The notes under the pieces were generated by a model, which worked only from the letters and a program-made list of their open reading frames with translations, had not been told where the DNA came from and did no database searches. From Metallosphaera tengchongensis (lineage in GTDB: Archaea > Thermoproteota > Thermoprotei_A > Sulfolobales > Sulfolobaceae), in assembly GCF_013343295.1 (NCBI RefSeq), contig NZ_CP049074.1, positions 973,501-1,037,500 on the forward strand: a DNA stretch of 64,000 nt. The letters are read 5' to 3'. A program made the translations under genes and the position numbers. Shown here one piece after another: positions 25,550 to 36,190 of this stretch; within the stretch, counting starts at the first letter, position 1; the number at the start of each line of letters is the position of its first letter.

Positions 25550-26800
25550 ATGCAGTATAAAATCAAGGATATTTCATTAGCTGAAGCTGGGCATGCTCAG
25601 CTGGAATGGGCTGAGATGCATATGCCAGCCCTGATGTCAATCCAAAGGGAGATTGAAAAGAATAAACCTCTATCAGGAGTATCAATTGCTGCGGTATTGC
25701 ATATCACCAAGGAGACTGGAGTTTTGGCGAAAACTTTGAAACTCGCAGGGGCTAAGGTAGCTCTAGCTGCAAGTAATCCTTTGTCTACCCAGGACGATGT
25801 TGCAGCTGCCCTAGTAAAGTATTATGGGATCAACGTGTTTGCCTGGAAGGGAGAAACGGAGGAGGACTATTATGAGAATATTAAAAAATTGATGGAATTC
25901 AAGCCAGAGGTAGTAATGGATGATGGAGGCGATCTCCACGCTTACATACATCAAAACGAGCTCTTCCAGAACATGGCTGGAGGAACAGAGGAAACCACTA
26001 CAGGTGTTATAAGACTAAAGGCTATGGAGCAGGAAAAGGTTCTAAAATATCCAGTAATAGCAGTAAACAATGCCTTTACAAAATACCTTTTTGATAATAG
26101 ATTTGGAACAGGACAAAGCGCTATCGACGGCGTACTAAGAGCTACAAATATACTGATAGCCGGTAAAACTTGTGTGGTAGTTGGGTATGGTTGGGTAGGC
26201 AGGGGGATAGCTTCGCGTCTTAGGGGCCTCGGCGGAAGAGTCATTGTCGTTGAGGCAAGTCCTCTAAGAGCTCTAGAGGCAATAATGGAAGGATTTGAAG
26301 TTATGTCAATGAGGGAAGCGGCAAAGATTGGCGACCTATTTATAACAGCTACAGGAAACATAAGGGCAATTTCAAAGGATCATATAATGGAAATGAAGGA
26401 CGGAGCCATTTTAGCAAACGCTGGTCACTTTAACGTTGAAATTGATGTAGAAGGGCTAAGATCAATAGCAACAAGGAGGAGGACTATAAGGCCTTTCACA
26501 GAGGAACATGTCTTATCAGATGGGAGGAGAATATATCTACTTGCAGATGGAAGATTAGTCAACCTAGCAGCTGGAGAGGGGCATCCTAGCGAAGTGATGG
26601 ATCTCAGCTTTTCCAATCAGGCATTATCTGTTCTTTATATAGTAAAGAAAAAAGGAACTCTTGAACCGAAAGTCTATGATGTCCCAACAGAAATCGATGA
26701 GAGGGTAGCTAGACTGAAGCTTGAGGCAATGGGTATTAAAATAGAGGAGTTAACAAAAGAGCAAGTAGAATACAGCAAGCAGTGGAAGTACGGAACTTAA
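25550..26800 (+). CDS. ahcY: S-adenosylhomocysteine hydrolase
   Basis: Reversibly cleaves SAH to adenosine and homocysteine, relieving product inhibition of the many SAM methyltransferases. It is 416 residues from ATG 25550 ([20 protein letters not shown]). Features: MPALM, DDGGDL near 130, [32 protein letters not shown] and the NAD-binding [13 protein letters not shown] near 218-230. The upstream in-frame TTG at 25529 overlaps the promoter and is rejected as the start. Confidence 0.96.
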   Translation: MQYKIKDISLAEAGHAQLEWAEMHMPALMSIQREIEKNKPLSGVSIAAVLHITKETGVLAKTLKLAGAKVALAASNPLSTQDDVAAALVKYYGINVFAWKGETEEDYYENIKKLMEFKPEVVMDDGGDLHAYIHQNELFQNMAGGTEETTTGVIRLKAMEQEKVLKYPVIAVNNAFTKYLFDNRFGTGQSAIDGVLRATNILIAGKTCVVVGYGWVGRGIASRLRGLGGRVIVVEASPLRALEAIMEGFEVMSMREAAKIGDLFITATGNIRAISKDHIMEMKDGAILANAGHFNVEIDVEGLRSIATRRRTIRPFTEEHVLSDGRRIYLLADGRLVNLAAGEGHPSEVMDLSFSNQALSVLYIVKKKGTLEPKVYDVPTEIDERVARLKLEAMGIKIEELTKEQVEYSKQWKYGT

Positions 26801-26887
26801 TGTGATTTAAAAGTAATTGATTTATATTGTATATTTTCTTCTCCGAACTTTTCTACACCAAATAGGATAAAATTATAATTCATTTAG

Positions 26888-26910
26888 CTATGCTATTTAT
26901 TCTAGCATAG
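26888..26910. terminator. Perfect 8-bp hairpin between ahcY and tRNA-Val
   Basis: CTATGCTA (26888-26895) and TAGCATAG (26903-26910) with a 7-base loop. It lies 87 bases after the ahcY stop and 18 bases beyond the 3' end of the minus-strand tRNA-Val, so it may end transcripts from both sides. Archaeal termination is mostly U-tract driven; function is a guess. Confidence 0.4.
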
Positions 26911-26926
26911 TGGGAGACGCTAAAAG

Positions 26927-27002
<76 letters not shown>

Positions 27003-27118
27003 CCAAGTCAGTATCATGTCATACCTAACTTAAAAAATTGAGGTTTGCAAGCCGTAGTCAACAGTTTCCGTGAGACCATCATGTTTATATAATCTGGATT
27101 GTTGAGGACTTTATATAC

Positions 27119-27300
27119 CACAAGGGGTCTTGCCCTAGATGTGGGCCTGTATCCCGACAGGTCGGCAAGAGATGCGAAAAGTCGAAGATGCGCGTTCCCC
27201 CACCATCTAGGTGGGTCGGGGTTACCCCTTGGGGCGGAGGGATGAGAGCGAGTTCCCCGCTTGACCCCCGTGAAGCCAAAGGGCTGAGGGTTGATATCAA
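27119..27300 (+). ncRNA. Candidate structured non-coding RNA, family not recognised
   Basis: A strikingly GC-rich segment in AT-rich surroundings. Nested helices on the plus strand: AAGGGGT (27122-27128) with ACCCCTT (27224-27230); CCTAGATGTGGG (27134-27145) with 27199-27211, one bulged C; hairpin CCTGT/ACAGG (27146-27150, 27157-27161); TCGGC/GTCGA (27162-27166, 27181-27185) using a G-U pair; then a GCGG/CCGC arm and an AGCC/GGCT end hairpin. TATA-like boxes TTTATATAA (27083) and TTTATATACC (27110) precede it. It is not SRP, 5S or RNase P RNA by their hallmark motifs. Confidence 0.6.
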
Positions 27301-27302
27301 AC

Positions 27303-27327
27303 ATTATGAGATCCCATTATGAGATCC
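27303..27327. repeat. Short direct repeat ATTATGAGATCC, two copies
   Basis: Two 12-base copies (27303-27314 and 27316-27327) separated by one C, directly after the palindrome TTGATATCAA (27291-27300) that ends the candidate RNA. Possibly a processing or binding site; nothing more can be said. Confidence 0.6.
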
Positions 27328-27389
27328 GATGAAACTCAAGCCTTGTGTAGGTAAGGAGTAAAATTCTTTTATTATGCTCAGAGTCCCGT

Positions 27390-29324
27390 TTAAACTATCC
27401 TTATACTGTCAAGAATACCTGGGTCATAGATTGAAGATGTCCTTAAGCCTAGTCTTTCTTTCTCTCTATTGAAACTGATCCTCTTCTTGAACTCTCTGAT
27501 AGCTGTGGGCTCTCCGTGGTTCAGAAGAATGTTCTTCGGTTTGGGCGCTATATCCTCCAAGAACTTTAACAATTGTCTCTGATCCGAATGCCCAGAAAAG
27601 CCATCAATAGCTTTAACTTCCATGTTTACTTTGATATTGTCAATCCTCCCATCTCTCCCTATTATTTGAATTTCTCTAGCTCCGTCCCTTACCTTTCGGC
27701 CCAAGGTTCCTTCTGCTTGGTAACTCACAAAGATAATGCTATTTTTGCTATCTGGAGCTAGCTGTTTAAAGAACTCAACGGCAGGCCCTCCATTAAGCAT
27801 TCCAGAGGTAGCTAGAATCACTGAAGGCTCACCGCTTTCCGCTATATCATCCCTGTACCCTTCTATCCTCTTAAAGAATTCAGAGGTAAACGGATTTTCA
27901 TCTCTAAATAGGATGGAATCCCTTACTTCCTTTCCTAACCATTCAGGATACGCGGTATGAATTGCGGTGACCTCATCGAACAGTCCAGTAACGTAAACTG
28001 GAACCTCAGGTATTAGTTTCCTTTTCATTGCGTCATTTATCACCAGCATTATTTCTTGTCCCCTGCCAACAGCTAGTACTGGTATTAGCACCTTACCTCC
28101 GTTCCTTACTGTCTTATTTATTACATCCACCAAATCGCTTTCAGACTGCTCCCTATTTGTTTGAACTTGGGCTCCATATGTAGTTTCCATGATCAAAGTG
28201 TCAACTCTAGGGAACTCAGACACAGCTCTGTCCAGCAATCTAGTCCTGGCGTACTTGAAATCGCCGGTATAAACTAGGTTGTGAACACCTTCTCCTATAT
28301 GTAGATGAGCCATTGCAGAACCTATGATATGGCCAGCGTTGTAGAAAGTTAACCTAATGTCAGGAGCAATATCTGTCACCTCCTCATAGTCAAGAGTAAT
28401 GGTATGAAGAAGTTCCTTTCTCACCTCTTTCGCAGAATAGGGTAAGGGTCTTCCCTCTTTCTCAGCAACATCCAATAAGTCCAATTGCATTAAAGCCATT
28501 ATATCTCTTGTAGGTTGTGTGGTGTAAACTGGTCCTTCATATCCATACTTGAAAAGGAACGGAATCATTCCGCTGTGATCCAAATGGGCATGCGTTAATA
28601 CCACAGCGTCTACATCCTCAAGTCTAAGTTGGTCTATATCCAGCTTAGGAAACATCCTTTCTCCGAAATTCACGCTTGGATTTACCCCCACGTCCATGAG
28701 TATCCTACTTTCTGGAGTTTCTACTAGTACGGCAGATCTTCCTACTTCCTGAAACGCGCCTAAAGCTGTAATTCTAACATACCTATCTTTAAATAAAAGC
28801 TCTCTATGGATTCTCTCTCCGAAGGTTTTCAGGATCTTCGACCTATACTCAGTTTCGTTGTAAATATGAGTGAGTACTCCTTCAACTGTTCTAGATTTTA
28901 TTGGAGGTTCCCGTATAATTACAGGTCTCCAGTAAGTTTCCATGAAAATTTTTTGCTGGATTAGCCCTCTTTTTCCAATAACAAGACCGGGTTTCTTAGC
29001 CTTTATTAGAACTTCTCCCAACTCATCATCAAACTTAATGTCTGTTACTTGAGCCTCTGGAGGAACGGAGCTTTTTATTATCTCGATGGTTTCCTTTTCA
29101 TCCTTTCTCACGCTGCTGTCGGCCTTGATTACAATCCTCTTTTTTATTTCTTTCACTATTTTCTTTACTATATCCATTTTATCGTTCATAACCGAAGGGT
29201 TTTTTACATATACGGCTATCTCTGGCCCTTCAAATTCTATCCTAGTTATTCCGGCCTCTTTAGGTATTCCGTTGTATATTGATGATATTATACCTAGTCT
29301 AAAATTGGACACTCGTCTCACCAA
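27390..29324 (-). CDS. aCPSF1/FttA, KH-metallo-beta-lactamase-beta-CASP ribonuclease
   Basis: Archaeal homologue of CPSF73 that cleaves nascent RNA at U-rich 3' ends and terminates transcription. The 644-residue protein has two N-terminal KH-type domains (to about 150; [16 protein letters not shown]), the metallo-beta-lactamase core with HAHLDHSG near 245, a beta-CASP insert, and C-terminal motifs SGHSD and LNHGEP. All metal ligands appear present. Divergent from egsA with a 61-base gap. Confidence 0.96.
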   Translation of the reverse strand: MVRRVSNFRLGIISSIYNGIPKEAGITRIEFEGPEIAVYVKNPSVMNDKMDIVKKIVKEIKKRIVIKADSSVRKDEKETIEIIKSSVPPEAQVTDIKFDDELGEVLIKAKKPGLVIGKRGLIQQKIFMETYWRPVIIREPPIKSRTVEGVLTHIYNETEYRSKILKTFGERIHRELLFKDRYVRITALGAFQEVGRSAVLVETPESRILMDVGVNPSVNFGERMFPKLDIDQLRLEDVDAVVLTHAHLDHSGMIPFLFKYGYEGPVYTTQPTRDIMALMQLDLLDVAEKEGRPLPYSAKEVRKELLHTITLDYEEVTDIAPDIRLTFYNAGHIIGSAMAHLHIGEGVHNLVYTGDFKYARTRLLDRAVSEFPRVDTLIMETTYGAQVQTNREQSESDLVDVINKTVRNGGKVLIPVLAVGRGQEIMLVINDAMKRKLIPEVPVYVTGLFDEVTAIHTAYPEWLGKEVRDSILFRDENPFTSEFFKRIEGYRDDIAESGEPSVILATSGMLNGGPAVEFFKQLAPDSKNSIIFVSYQAEGTLGRKVRDGAREIQIIGRDGRIDNIKVNMEVKAIDGFSGHSDQRQLLKFLEDIAPKPKNILLNHGEPTAIREFKKRISFNREKERLGLRTSSIYDPGILDSIRIV

Positions 29325-29385
29325 AAACCAAGAAATACAACAACAATAGGTAATCCTTTATTATATTTAAATCTTCTTTCATTAT

Positions 29386-30441
29386 ATGGAGTTACAAGAG
29401 CATGTAATAGACCTGCCGAAGAAGGTATACGTTGGCAACGGTATACTCTCGAAGCTCGGAGACTATTTATATCAACTAAATGTGGTAGATCCTATTTTAG
29501 TAATTATAGGACCGACTGTACGGAAATTGGTACTAGGAGAGATTTTGAATAAAATAACATGGTTAGGGAAAGTTGAAATGGTAGAAGTAAACAATTCATC
29601 CATTGAGGAAGTTAATAGAACAGAGGAAATAGCCAAGAGGGTCAATCCAAAATTTATTCTTGGGATAGGCGGAGGCAAAACAATTGATGTAGCAAAGTAC
29701 GTTGCGTATAGGCTAAATATTAATTTCATAAGTATTCCAACTGCCCCATCTCATGATGGAATAACCTCTCCGTTCGCATCCATAAAGGGTTTAGGAAAAC
29801 CTGTTTCGGTTAAAGCAAAGACTCCCTACGCAATTATAGCAGATATACTCGTGTTGAGTTCAGCTCCAAGAAGGCTCATAAACGCTGGCATAGGTGATAC
29901 GATAGGAAAATTAGTGGCTATTAGAGATTGGAAGCTCGCATCTAAACTCACGGGAGAGTATTACGGTGACTATACTGCTTCGCTAGCCCTTCTTTCAGCA
30001 AAGCATGCATTAGCATGTGCTAAAATTATACATAGGGACTTGAAGTATAGTGTCAGGTTACTCACAGAAGCCTTAATCAGCAGTGGCGTTGCAATGGGTA
30101 TGGCTGGTAGTACTAGGCCAGCTAGTGGTTCGGAGCATCTGTTCGCTCATGCCGTAGATTTACTGCAGCCTAACGCAGCCATGCACGGCGAACTAGTTGG
30201 GATAGGAACGATACTAATGGCCTATGTACACGGAATTAATTGGAAAGAGATACGTAACGCCCTAAATAAAGTGGGCGCACCAACTACTGCAAGACAACTA
30301 GGGATCCCCAATGATATAATAATTAAGGCGCTGACTATTGCCCACACCATTAGGCCGGAAAGATATACCATCCTAGGAGATAGAGGTCTAACTTGGGGAT
30401 CGGCAGAAAAAATAGCGCGGGATACTGGCGTTATCGAGTGA
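29386..30441 (+). CDS. egsA: sn-Glycerol-1-phosphate dehydrogenase
   Basis: Makes sn-glycerol-1-phosphate, the backbone of archaeal lipids, from DHAP with NAD(P)H and zinc. The 351-residue protein has the cofactor loop [12 protein letters not shown] near 92-103, [13 protein letters not shown], and zinc ligands in [11 protein letters not shown] and [21 protein letters not shown] box precedes the ATG by about 25 bases. Its tail overlaps the convergent FKBP gene by 11 bases. Feeds GGGP synthase encoded at 1 kb. Confidence 0.96.
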   Translation: MELQEHVIDLPKKVYVGNGILSKLGDYLYQLNVVDPILVIIGPTVRKLVLGEILNKITWLGKVEMVEVNNSSIEEVNRTEEIAKRVNPKFILGIGGGKTIDVAKYVAYRLNINFISIPTAPSHDGITSPFASIKGLGKPVSVKAKTPYAIIADILVLSSAPRRLINAGIGDTIGKLVAIRDWKLASKLTGEYYGDYTASLALLSAKHALACAKIIHRDLKYSVRLLTEALISSGVAMGMAGSTRPASGSEHLFAHAVDLLQPNAAMHGELVGIGTILMAYVHGINWKEIRNALNKVGAPTTARQLGIPNDIIIKALTIAHTIRPERYTILGDRGLTWGSAEKIARDTGVIE

Positions 30442-31129
30442 GGAGCTGTTTGGTGTACGTTTCCTCATATATGACTTGGAAGTCCTCTAGCACGTAATTT
30501 ATGACTTCCCTAGCAAGTAAAAGTTTCCTTGTCTGTAGGTCTTCCAGAAGGAATATTTTGTCTGGTACACGAACCTTCAGAACCTTACTGTCGTTGAGTA
30601 GTTCGAAACCCGGCTTATCTGAGGTGGGGAACCACCTATCTATGAGAGCTTGAATCTTTTCATTTGTCTCCGTTATGTGTTTTACCACCTTGACTTTGTA
30701 AACCAAGGTTTCCCCAGCCAATGGATGATTTAAGTCTATATACACCCTGCCACCGCTCACGCTTTTTACGATTCCAAAGTTCCCATCGGAAAATCTGACA
30801 GGCATACCTGGATAAGGGGTCATACCCTGCTTCCTCAGCTCTCCCAAAGAGACTACTTTCACCTTGGACGGATCTCTTTTTCCGTAAGCATTTTCAGGTG
30901 AAATCTCTATTTCTTTTTCCTCATCCACATTCATGTTATAGAGCGCGTCTTCGAGTCCCTTGATTAACCTATGCTCTCCTAGGATGACCAATTGAGGCCC
31001 GTATTTCTTGTCTTCACTATGAATATCAGCCTTCTTAGCTTCCTCCTCAATGGTAGTGTCTATAACCCTTTCTGTGTTCTTAATTTTCCCTACATAATCA
31101 ACTAGTAGGAAATCCTTGTCCTTGAACAT
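30431..31129 (-). CDS. FKBP-type peptidyl-prolyl isomerase (SlyD-like)
   Basis: A protein of about 232 residues. The N-terminal FKBP domain ([10 protein letters not shown], then [20 protein letters not shown] and [20 protein letters not shown]) is interrupted by an insert-in-flap segment with [17 protein letters not shown], the archaeal long FKBP layout. A unique C-terminal domain of about 75 residues follows. It likely acts as folding helper in the cytosol. I prefer the ATG at 31129 over 31138. Confidence 0.9.
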   Translation of the reverse strand: MFKDKDFLLVDYVGKIKNTERVIDTTIEEEAKKADIHSEDKKYGPQLVILGEHRLIKGLEDALYNMNVDEEKEIEISPENAYGKRDPSKVKVVSLGELRKQGMTPYPGMPVRFSDGNFGIVKSVSGGRVYIDLNHPLAGETLVYKVKVVKHITETNEKIQALIDRWFPTSDKPGFELLNDSKVLKVRVPDKIFLLEDLQTRKLLLAREVINYVLEDFQVIYEETYTKQLLTR

Positions 31130-31342
31130 AATAACCAAAGCAGTTACTAGCTAGAAGATTTAAAATTACTCATGGAATTGATAAAACGCTTTGTACATAA
31201 CCTTCCGGTCGGTTAATATTGAAAACGAATAATAAGAACAGAGGCTCTAGACTCGCTATATATTCTTAAGAAATAATTTGACAAATGATCAATCATGTTT
31301 ATGGAGATATAGAGTTAGTCACTATTTCCTAAGAGAAGACAG

Positions 31343-31441
31343 TGCGGGGGGCGGGATTTGAACCCGCGCAGGACTACTCCAGTAGGGGTCTCACCAAGGG
31401 TCCTGAGCCTACCCCCTTTGACCATGCTCGGGCACCCCCGC
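31343..31441 (-). tRNA. tRNA-Leu (CAG) with intron
   Basis: Acceptor GCGGGGG pairs with CCCCCGC; the long variable arm is typical of Leu. Anticodon stem GTAGG/CCTAC is interrupted after CTCAGG by about 14 bases (ACCCTTGGTGAGAC), an intron at the canonical 37/38 position. Anticodon CAG. The 3' half is identical to tRNA-Leu(TAA) at 34646. Confidence 0.92.
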
Positions 31442-31504
31442 ACATTAGATCATAAGCTTGTTTCTATTTAAAAAATCATGCGTGTTGCAGAACCCTAGAA
31501 ATAT

Positions 31505-31614
31505 CGCCGGGGGCGGGATTTGAACCCGCGCGTCTCGGAGAGACAGTAGGTCGCACGCTTGCTTGCTGGAAAAGGTCTCGAGCCTACCCCCTTAGTCCAC
31601 TCGGGCACCCCGGC
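31505..31614 (-). tRNA. tRNA-Ser (CGA) with intron
   Basis: Acceptor GCCGGGG/CCCCGGC, discriminator G, long variable arm TGTCTCTCCGAGAC. Anticodon stem GTAGG/CCTAC; after CTCGAG an insert of about 25 bases interrupts the loop, an intron at position 37/38. Anticodon CGA. Confidence 0.92.
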
Positions 31615-31644
31615 ATATAACTAAGGAAAAGTAGAGTTAAAAAA

Positions 31645-32555
31645 TCAAGCAGGAACTGTGACTGGATTGGCTTCTGTGGAGATCCTTGTTTCACTGAGTA
31701 TTCTTTCTCTGATATGTTTCGGAATATTGAATAGCATCGAGTGCGTCTCACCGTCATAAAATCTCAGTCTTCCATCAATCCTGGTTTTCAAAAGTTCGTT
31801 TACAGCATCTGAAGATAGAGTGTTAGGAGTTGTGTGATTGCTAGCATAAACGAATCCCCATAGACCATCGAAAGAAGGTACGTATGTGATAGCTACCGCT
31901 ACGTTTCTGAATACTGTCTTCATTGTATTATATATTGCAGAAAATGTTTCAACACTGAATGAAGGGGAAGTTGCCTGCGTAACAACTCCGCCATCATCTT
32001 TGACTATATTGCTTATCCTCTTGTAAAATTCTCTAGTATAGAGTTTGTAAGACGAGTTACCCTTAATTGGGTCAGTTAGATCAAGGATTATACCGTCGAA
32101 ACTCTCGCGGCTATTATCTACATAGTCAAGAGCGTCACCGATCACTATCTTGGATCTAATGTCATCGAAAGCTCCCTGATGCCATTCCGTAAGATATTTC
32201 TTGGCAAAATCTACAACAGCCTGATCTATGTCGACCATTACGACCTTTTTTACGCTTTTATGTTTTAATACTTCCCTTAGGGTAGCTCCCTCGCCTCCAC
32301 CTAGAATTAAAACTTCGGAGGGATTTTTCACCGAGAGCAACAAAGGATGAACCAGTGATTCATGGTATATGAACTCGTCAGAGACTGTAGACTGTACCTT
32401 ACCATCAATTATAAGGGATTTACCAAACCTGGTTAAATTAGCTACCATTACTCTTTGATACTTAGTGACCCGATCCTCAATAACTTGATCTATGTGATGT
32501 GCATGAAATTCAAATGACGACTGCCACTCTATATGCCAACTCCAACCGTAGTCCA

Positions 32556-32556
<1 letters not shown>
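31645..32556 (-). CDS. speE: Polyamine aminopropyltransferase (spermidine synthase family)
   Basis: Transfers aminopropyl from decarboxylated SAM to a polyamine acceptor (putrescine or agmatine in thermophilic archaea). The 303-residue protein has the SAM-site signature [18 protein letters not shown] near 84-101, VVMVDID, GDALDYV and the catalytic ILDLTDP near 165. It overlaps L37e by one base (stop/start sharing), so it is the distal gene of the SmAP-L37e operon. Confidence 0.92.
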
Positions 32557-32741
<185 letters not shown>

Positions 32742-32751
32742 CTAAACCCAC

Positions 32752-32979
32752 CTACTGTTGAATAGGGGAGATAAGAATTACATTATCTCCTCTGATGACG
32801 ATCGTTCCCATCTTTTTGCCACCACCATCGCTCTGGATTTCCTCGGAATCAGAGAGAACCAAATTCATATGTTGATCATAACTTTTTAGCATCCCTCTTA
32901 CTTCCTTGTTCCCCTTTAACTTTACTAAGACTAAGCTACCAACCGACTCAGCTAGTAGCTTATGTGCAGTTTCAGCCAT
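32752..32979 (-). CDS. Sm-like archaeal protein (SmAP1 type)
   Basis: A 75-residue minimal Sm fold: [33 protein letters not shown] is Sm1 and [15 protein letters not shown] is Sm2. It forms heptameric rings that bind U-rich RNA. A second Sm-like gene with an extra domain is at 11.8 kb. Ten bases separate it from L37e. Confidence 0.95.
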   Translation of the reverse strand: MAETAHKLLAESVGSLVLVKLKGNKEVRGMLKSYDQHMNLVLSDSEEIQSDGGGKKMGTIVIRGDNVILISPIQQ

Positions 32980-33226
32980 TAACTATGACCCCTTATAAGA
33001 GATGGTCTTTATCCTGTTTATAAATTGAGTGGATCATTGCCAGCATAAGAGCTGTTGTTGATTTTTGTCCTGTTTAGGTTCTCTGTTACTCTCGAGAAGG
33101 TACATCTGGCTTTGCTCATTTCAATTTATCCTGTATTTTGAAAGCTGGTGTAGCCTTTTCCCTTTGAAAATGAAACTAAATACAACAGCGGAAAACTTTT
33201 ATGGTCACAATGGAATTCTAACTTGT

Positions 33227-33315
33227 CCCACCGTAGCTCAGCCCGGTTTAGAGCGCCCGGCTGTAGATAAGGGGCAGTTACCGGGTGGTCCGGGGTTCAA
33301 GTCCCCGCGGTGGGA
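33227..33315 (+). tRNA. tRNA-Tyr (GTA) with intron
   Basis: Acceptor CCCACCG/CGGTGGG with C1-G72, the archaeal tRNA-Tyr identity pair; discriminator A. Anticodon stem CCCGG/CCGGG, loop CTGTAG interrupted by about 13 bases (ATAAGGGGCAGTT) then A. T arm CGGGG TTCAAGT CCCCG. Confidence 0.94.
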
Positions 33316-33710
33316 CTCTTGAAAGATCATTTTCCACATATGTATCTACGGTTTGATAGCTTTCCAATTAAAGTAAGTATTGATAATAAGTTTTAAGGCT
33401 GCCGAGCGTGTTAATCTCAGAAGAAGTAGTTGCAAAGTACCAAAAGAATTGTTACTTTTATGCAAGGTAGAGGTTCTTAGGCCTCTAACTAATATAGGTC
33501 AAGTTCAATATCGGAAAGATGGGAGAAACAGGAGTTATGCTTATCTGTGAGATCTCATCTTTCTTCTACGGTCAAACGTTATGCGAGGGGTTTTCAAGTC
33601 TTGGAGGAATTGAGGGAAAAAGACATCCCTAATCTTGACCAGTGGGGACTCTGATTGAACTAGTATCGATTTAGTGTCGAAGATCGCGTTAAGAGACTTC
33701 TGTTAAGAAA
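33316..33710. other. Gene-free spacer between tRNA-Tyr and decayed TnpB element
   Basis: About 395 bases with no supported gene on either strand. I looked for C/D boxes, tRNA-like folds and short frames and saw none convincing. Together with the neighbouring tnpB remnant it looks like a decaying insertion region. Confidence 0.5.
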
Positions 33711-34640
33711 CTGACCTCCTCCCCGCCCTGAAGGAGGGTATCACTGAGGTCTAAGGCGTTACTCCCTTCACGGGAGTTACTCCGTTTGAAGAGAGGAGGA
33801 AGGAGACAGGTCTTTTCACCTTGTCTACAACTCTCTTTATCCCTAATTTCATTATGTTGAGAGCACCGTTAACGTCACTGTGGAGCTTATGGCGTAGGAT
33901 AGTTAACTACTCCCCTAGGCTTCCTCTCATCTGAAACTTCGTGAAGTGAACAGAGACGCGAAGTGTTGTACTCGACGACTAGGGACGCCTTTATACCGTG
34001 GTTGTGGAGCTTATACACGATTGCCTCAATTAACTTAGGATAAGACCAGATGTTTGAAGTGAACTTATTACCCTTGTCCTGAGAGATGGAGTAAGGGTAA
34101 CCAAGGTAGACTGTTGAGACTCCTAACTGCCATAACGTCTTATGAGGTGAGAGGCTAAAGTCCTATAGTAATGAAGAAGTCTACTGTACAGTCTCTTAGA
34201 AAGTCTCTCCCTTTCTCTTAGCACTTCTTCCCTAGCTCCAGTCTCGTGAATTTTCTCTGCCTCAGCCTCTAGTTTGTCTAGTCCTGCGACCTTCTTCTGA
34301 AAAAGAAGTAGTGAAAAAGAAGTAGTGCTCCTTTACTGTAGAACCACGGTAGAACAGAACAGTACCATCGTCTACGGTAACAGTTGCTAACATGTTAATG
34401 CCTAAGTCTATTGAAGCTACCTTATTACCTTTAGACAAGGCTTTCTGTATCTTATCCCTCTCAACGTGAACTATGAGTGACTCCTTCATTGGCTTACCAG
34501 TCTTCTTTGTTGTAACCCTACCTACGTCAACCGGTATATGTGCGTAGGACTTGTCGTCAATATGTACCTCTAGCCTACCTTGTGCAGACCACCTTAACCT
34601 CCCCACAAACGGTATCTCGATCCTATTCCTATCACCAAAT
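33711..34640 (-). pseudogene. tnpB: Decayed 5'-truncated copy of the TnpB element
   Basis: On the minus strand the sequence matches the TnpB encoded at 24.0-25.4 kb from its residue about 155 (IEIPF-GRLRW, then GRLEVHID, KVASIDLGINMLATVTVDDGT) to the C-terminus, and continues into the same right-end GGCGGGGAGGAGGTCAGT. The first third of the gene is gone. A duplicated AAAAAGAAGTAGTG near 34296-34325 shifts the frame, and stops follow. The right-end hairpin has lost part of its 5' arm. The truncation point lies a few bases from the 3' end of tRNA-Leu(TAA). Confidence 0.88.
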
Positions 34641-34645
34641 TAAGG

Positions 34646-34745
<100 letters not shown>

Positions 34746-34829
34746 ACTAGCATACTCTATCTTACTCTCCCTTAAAGATTTATCCGAAAACTTATTTAGT
34801 TCTATTACCTTACTCTTGCCGGGTTTATA

Positions 34830-35129
34830 ATGGTAAAGCATTCTAGAGGCAACAGGACTAGAAGCAGGAAACTCCTTAAGAAGTCCCCTAGAGAACGTGG
34901 AGGTGTCCCATCTCTAGGGAAATTAATGGTGGATCTATCTCAAGGGCAGGCAGTAATAGTTGATATTAATCCATCAATTCATAATGGGATGCCACATAGG
35001 AGATATCAGGGAAGAATTGGAACTGTCTTAAATAAAAGAGGAAAGTCATACGAAATTAAAATTAAATTGGGAAAAAAGGAGAAAACAATTATAGTGAGAC
35101 CGGAACATTTACGTGTTACTAAGTCGTGA
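34830..35129 (+). CDS. rpl21e: 50S ribosomal protein L21e
   Basis: A 99-residue ribosomal protein with HSRGNRTRSRKLLKK at the N-terminus, KLMVDLSQGQAVIVDINPSIHNGMPHRRYQGRIG in the KOW-like core and IIVRPEHLRV at the end. First gene of the L21e-Rpo4-DUF655-KsgA-Mtq2-TrmJ operon, an order common in archaea. Confidence 0.96.
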   Translation: MVKHSRGNRTRSRKLLKKSPRERGGVPSLGKLMVDLSQGQAVIVDINPSIHNGMPHRRYQGRIGTVLNKRGKSYEIKIKLGKKEKTIIVRPEHLRVTKS

Positions 35130-35139
35130 TGTGATTTTT

Positions 35140-35478
35140 ATGTCTTCTTTTCACATAATAGAGGAGAACGATATTCCGTATTCAGTCGCTAAGGAAATTT
35201 TGCAGAGTTTTATACAAGGAGTATCTTCCTCCTCATTGTTACAGAAGACCTTTGAGTACCTCAATGCGCTAGAGAAGTGCACTCCAGAGAATGCTAGGAA
35301 GTTGATGGAAGACCTCTCTCAATTCGTCCAAAAAAAAGAGGTAAGGGCTATGATAAGCAGTTTATGCCCCGAAAATGCGGATGAGCTTAGGGCAATACTT
35401 GTTATGGAGGGTAGAACGTTATCTCAAGAGAATATAGAAAAAATTTTGAATCTGATAAAAAGCTATAAGAACAACTGA
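35140..35478 (+). CDS. rpo4: RNA polymerase subunit Rpo4 (RpoF)
   Basis: A 112-residue stalk subunit that pairs with Rpo7. Start at ATG 35140 (MSSFHIIEENDIPYSVAKEIL), preceded by a GTGATTT motif; an in-frame upstream TTG at 35113 would overlap L21e and is rejected. Helical HRDC-like C-terminus with CPENADELRAIL. Confidence 0.9.
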   Translation: MSSFHIIEENDIPYSVAKEILQSFIQGVSSSSLLQKTFEYLNALEKCTPENARKLMEDLSQFVQKKEVRAMISSLCPENADELRAILVMEGRTLSQENIEKILNLIKSYKNN

Positions 35479-35521
35479 TTGTCTTTAATATTTTATCTAC
35501 ATAACCATAGATTGTGGCAGT

Positions 35522-36190
35522 ATGAGTAAGAAAGGGCCAAGAGAGAGGTTTGTTTACGTTTTGGACTACCTTAGAAACGGCAATCCGGTAGATAAACATC
35601 AATGGCATAAGAACAAGCCCTTAGTTCAAGTGGTCGGGCAGGACTTCTTTATACTCATGGAGGCCATTCCCCTGAGAGAACCCTTTCAAATAGAGGAGAA
35701 GATAGATAGGGATAAGGATCCTCCTCGAATCAAGGTGGACGTGTTAATAGAGTACGATGATCTTACCTCTGTAGCAAAAGACACTTTGAATAGAGTTATT
35801 GCAAAGATAGTGGAGGAGAAGGAAAAGGAATTCGTAGCTTTCTTCAATAAGGCTGAACCTCTCACACTAAAGTTACACACCTTAGAGCTTCTGCCAGATA
35901 TAGGAAAAAAGACCTTAAGAGTTATACTGGAGCAGAGAAGGGAGTCCCCTTTTATGACCTATCAAGATATCCAGAACAGAGTAGGAATTAAAGATGTTAA
36001 AGAAATTATAATTAAACGTATTTTGACCGAGATGAAGCGAGAGGACAAGTACTACTTGTTTGTATATCCTACCGAAACGGAACAGAAGACTCAGGAGAGT
36101 AAACAGAGGATGCAAGAACAGACCCAGGATTCCAAACAGAAACAGGAGCATATTTATATAGGCTACCTCGATAAAGTTAAGGAGAAATGA
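35522..36190 (+). CDS. DUF655 RNA-binding-like protein
   Basis: A 222-residue archaeal protein always found near ksgA. The N-terminal OB-like part is GPRERFVYVLDYLRNGNP with QVVGQDFFILMEAIP. A helix-hairpin-helix follows (LELLPDIGKKTLRVILEQRRESPFMTYQDIQNRVG), then a Gln/Lys-rich tail (about 190-210). Probably binds RNA in ribosome maturation; function not established. It overlaps ksgA by 4 bases. Confidence 0.88.
   Translation: MSKKGPRERFVYVLDYLRNGNPVDKHQWHKNKPLVQVVGQDFFILMEAIPLREPFQIEEKIDRDKDPPRIKVDVLIEYDDLTSVAKDTLNRVIAKIVEEKEKEFVAFFNKAEPLTLKLHTLELLPDIGKKTLRVILEQRRESPFMTYQDIQNRVGIKDVKEIIIKRILTEMKREDKYYLFVYPTETEQKTQESKQRMQEQTQDSKQKQEHIYIGYLDKVKEK

Noticed and set aside
27119-27300. Identification of the GC-rich island as SRP (7S) RNA
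   Set aside because: The invariant helix 8 segment (GGAAGGGAGCA type) and Alu-domain motif are absent.
27014-27304. Two overlapping minus-strand frames (96 and 71 codons) over the GC-rich island
   Set aside because: Compositionally odd proteins (Pro/Arg/Trp rich) typical of frames read from stable RNA genes; helices with plus-strand G-U pairs explain the sequence better.
33065-33322. Plus-strand 85-codon frame upstream of and across tRNA-Tyr
   Set aside because: Its C-terminal third is tRNA sequence; no domain; treated as chance.
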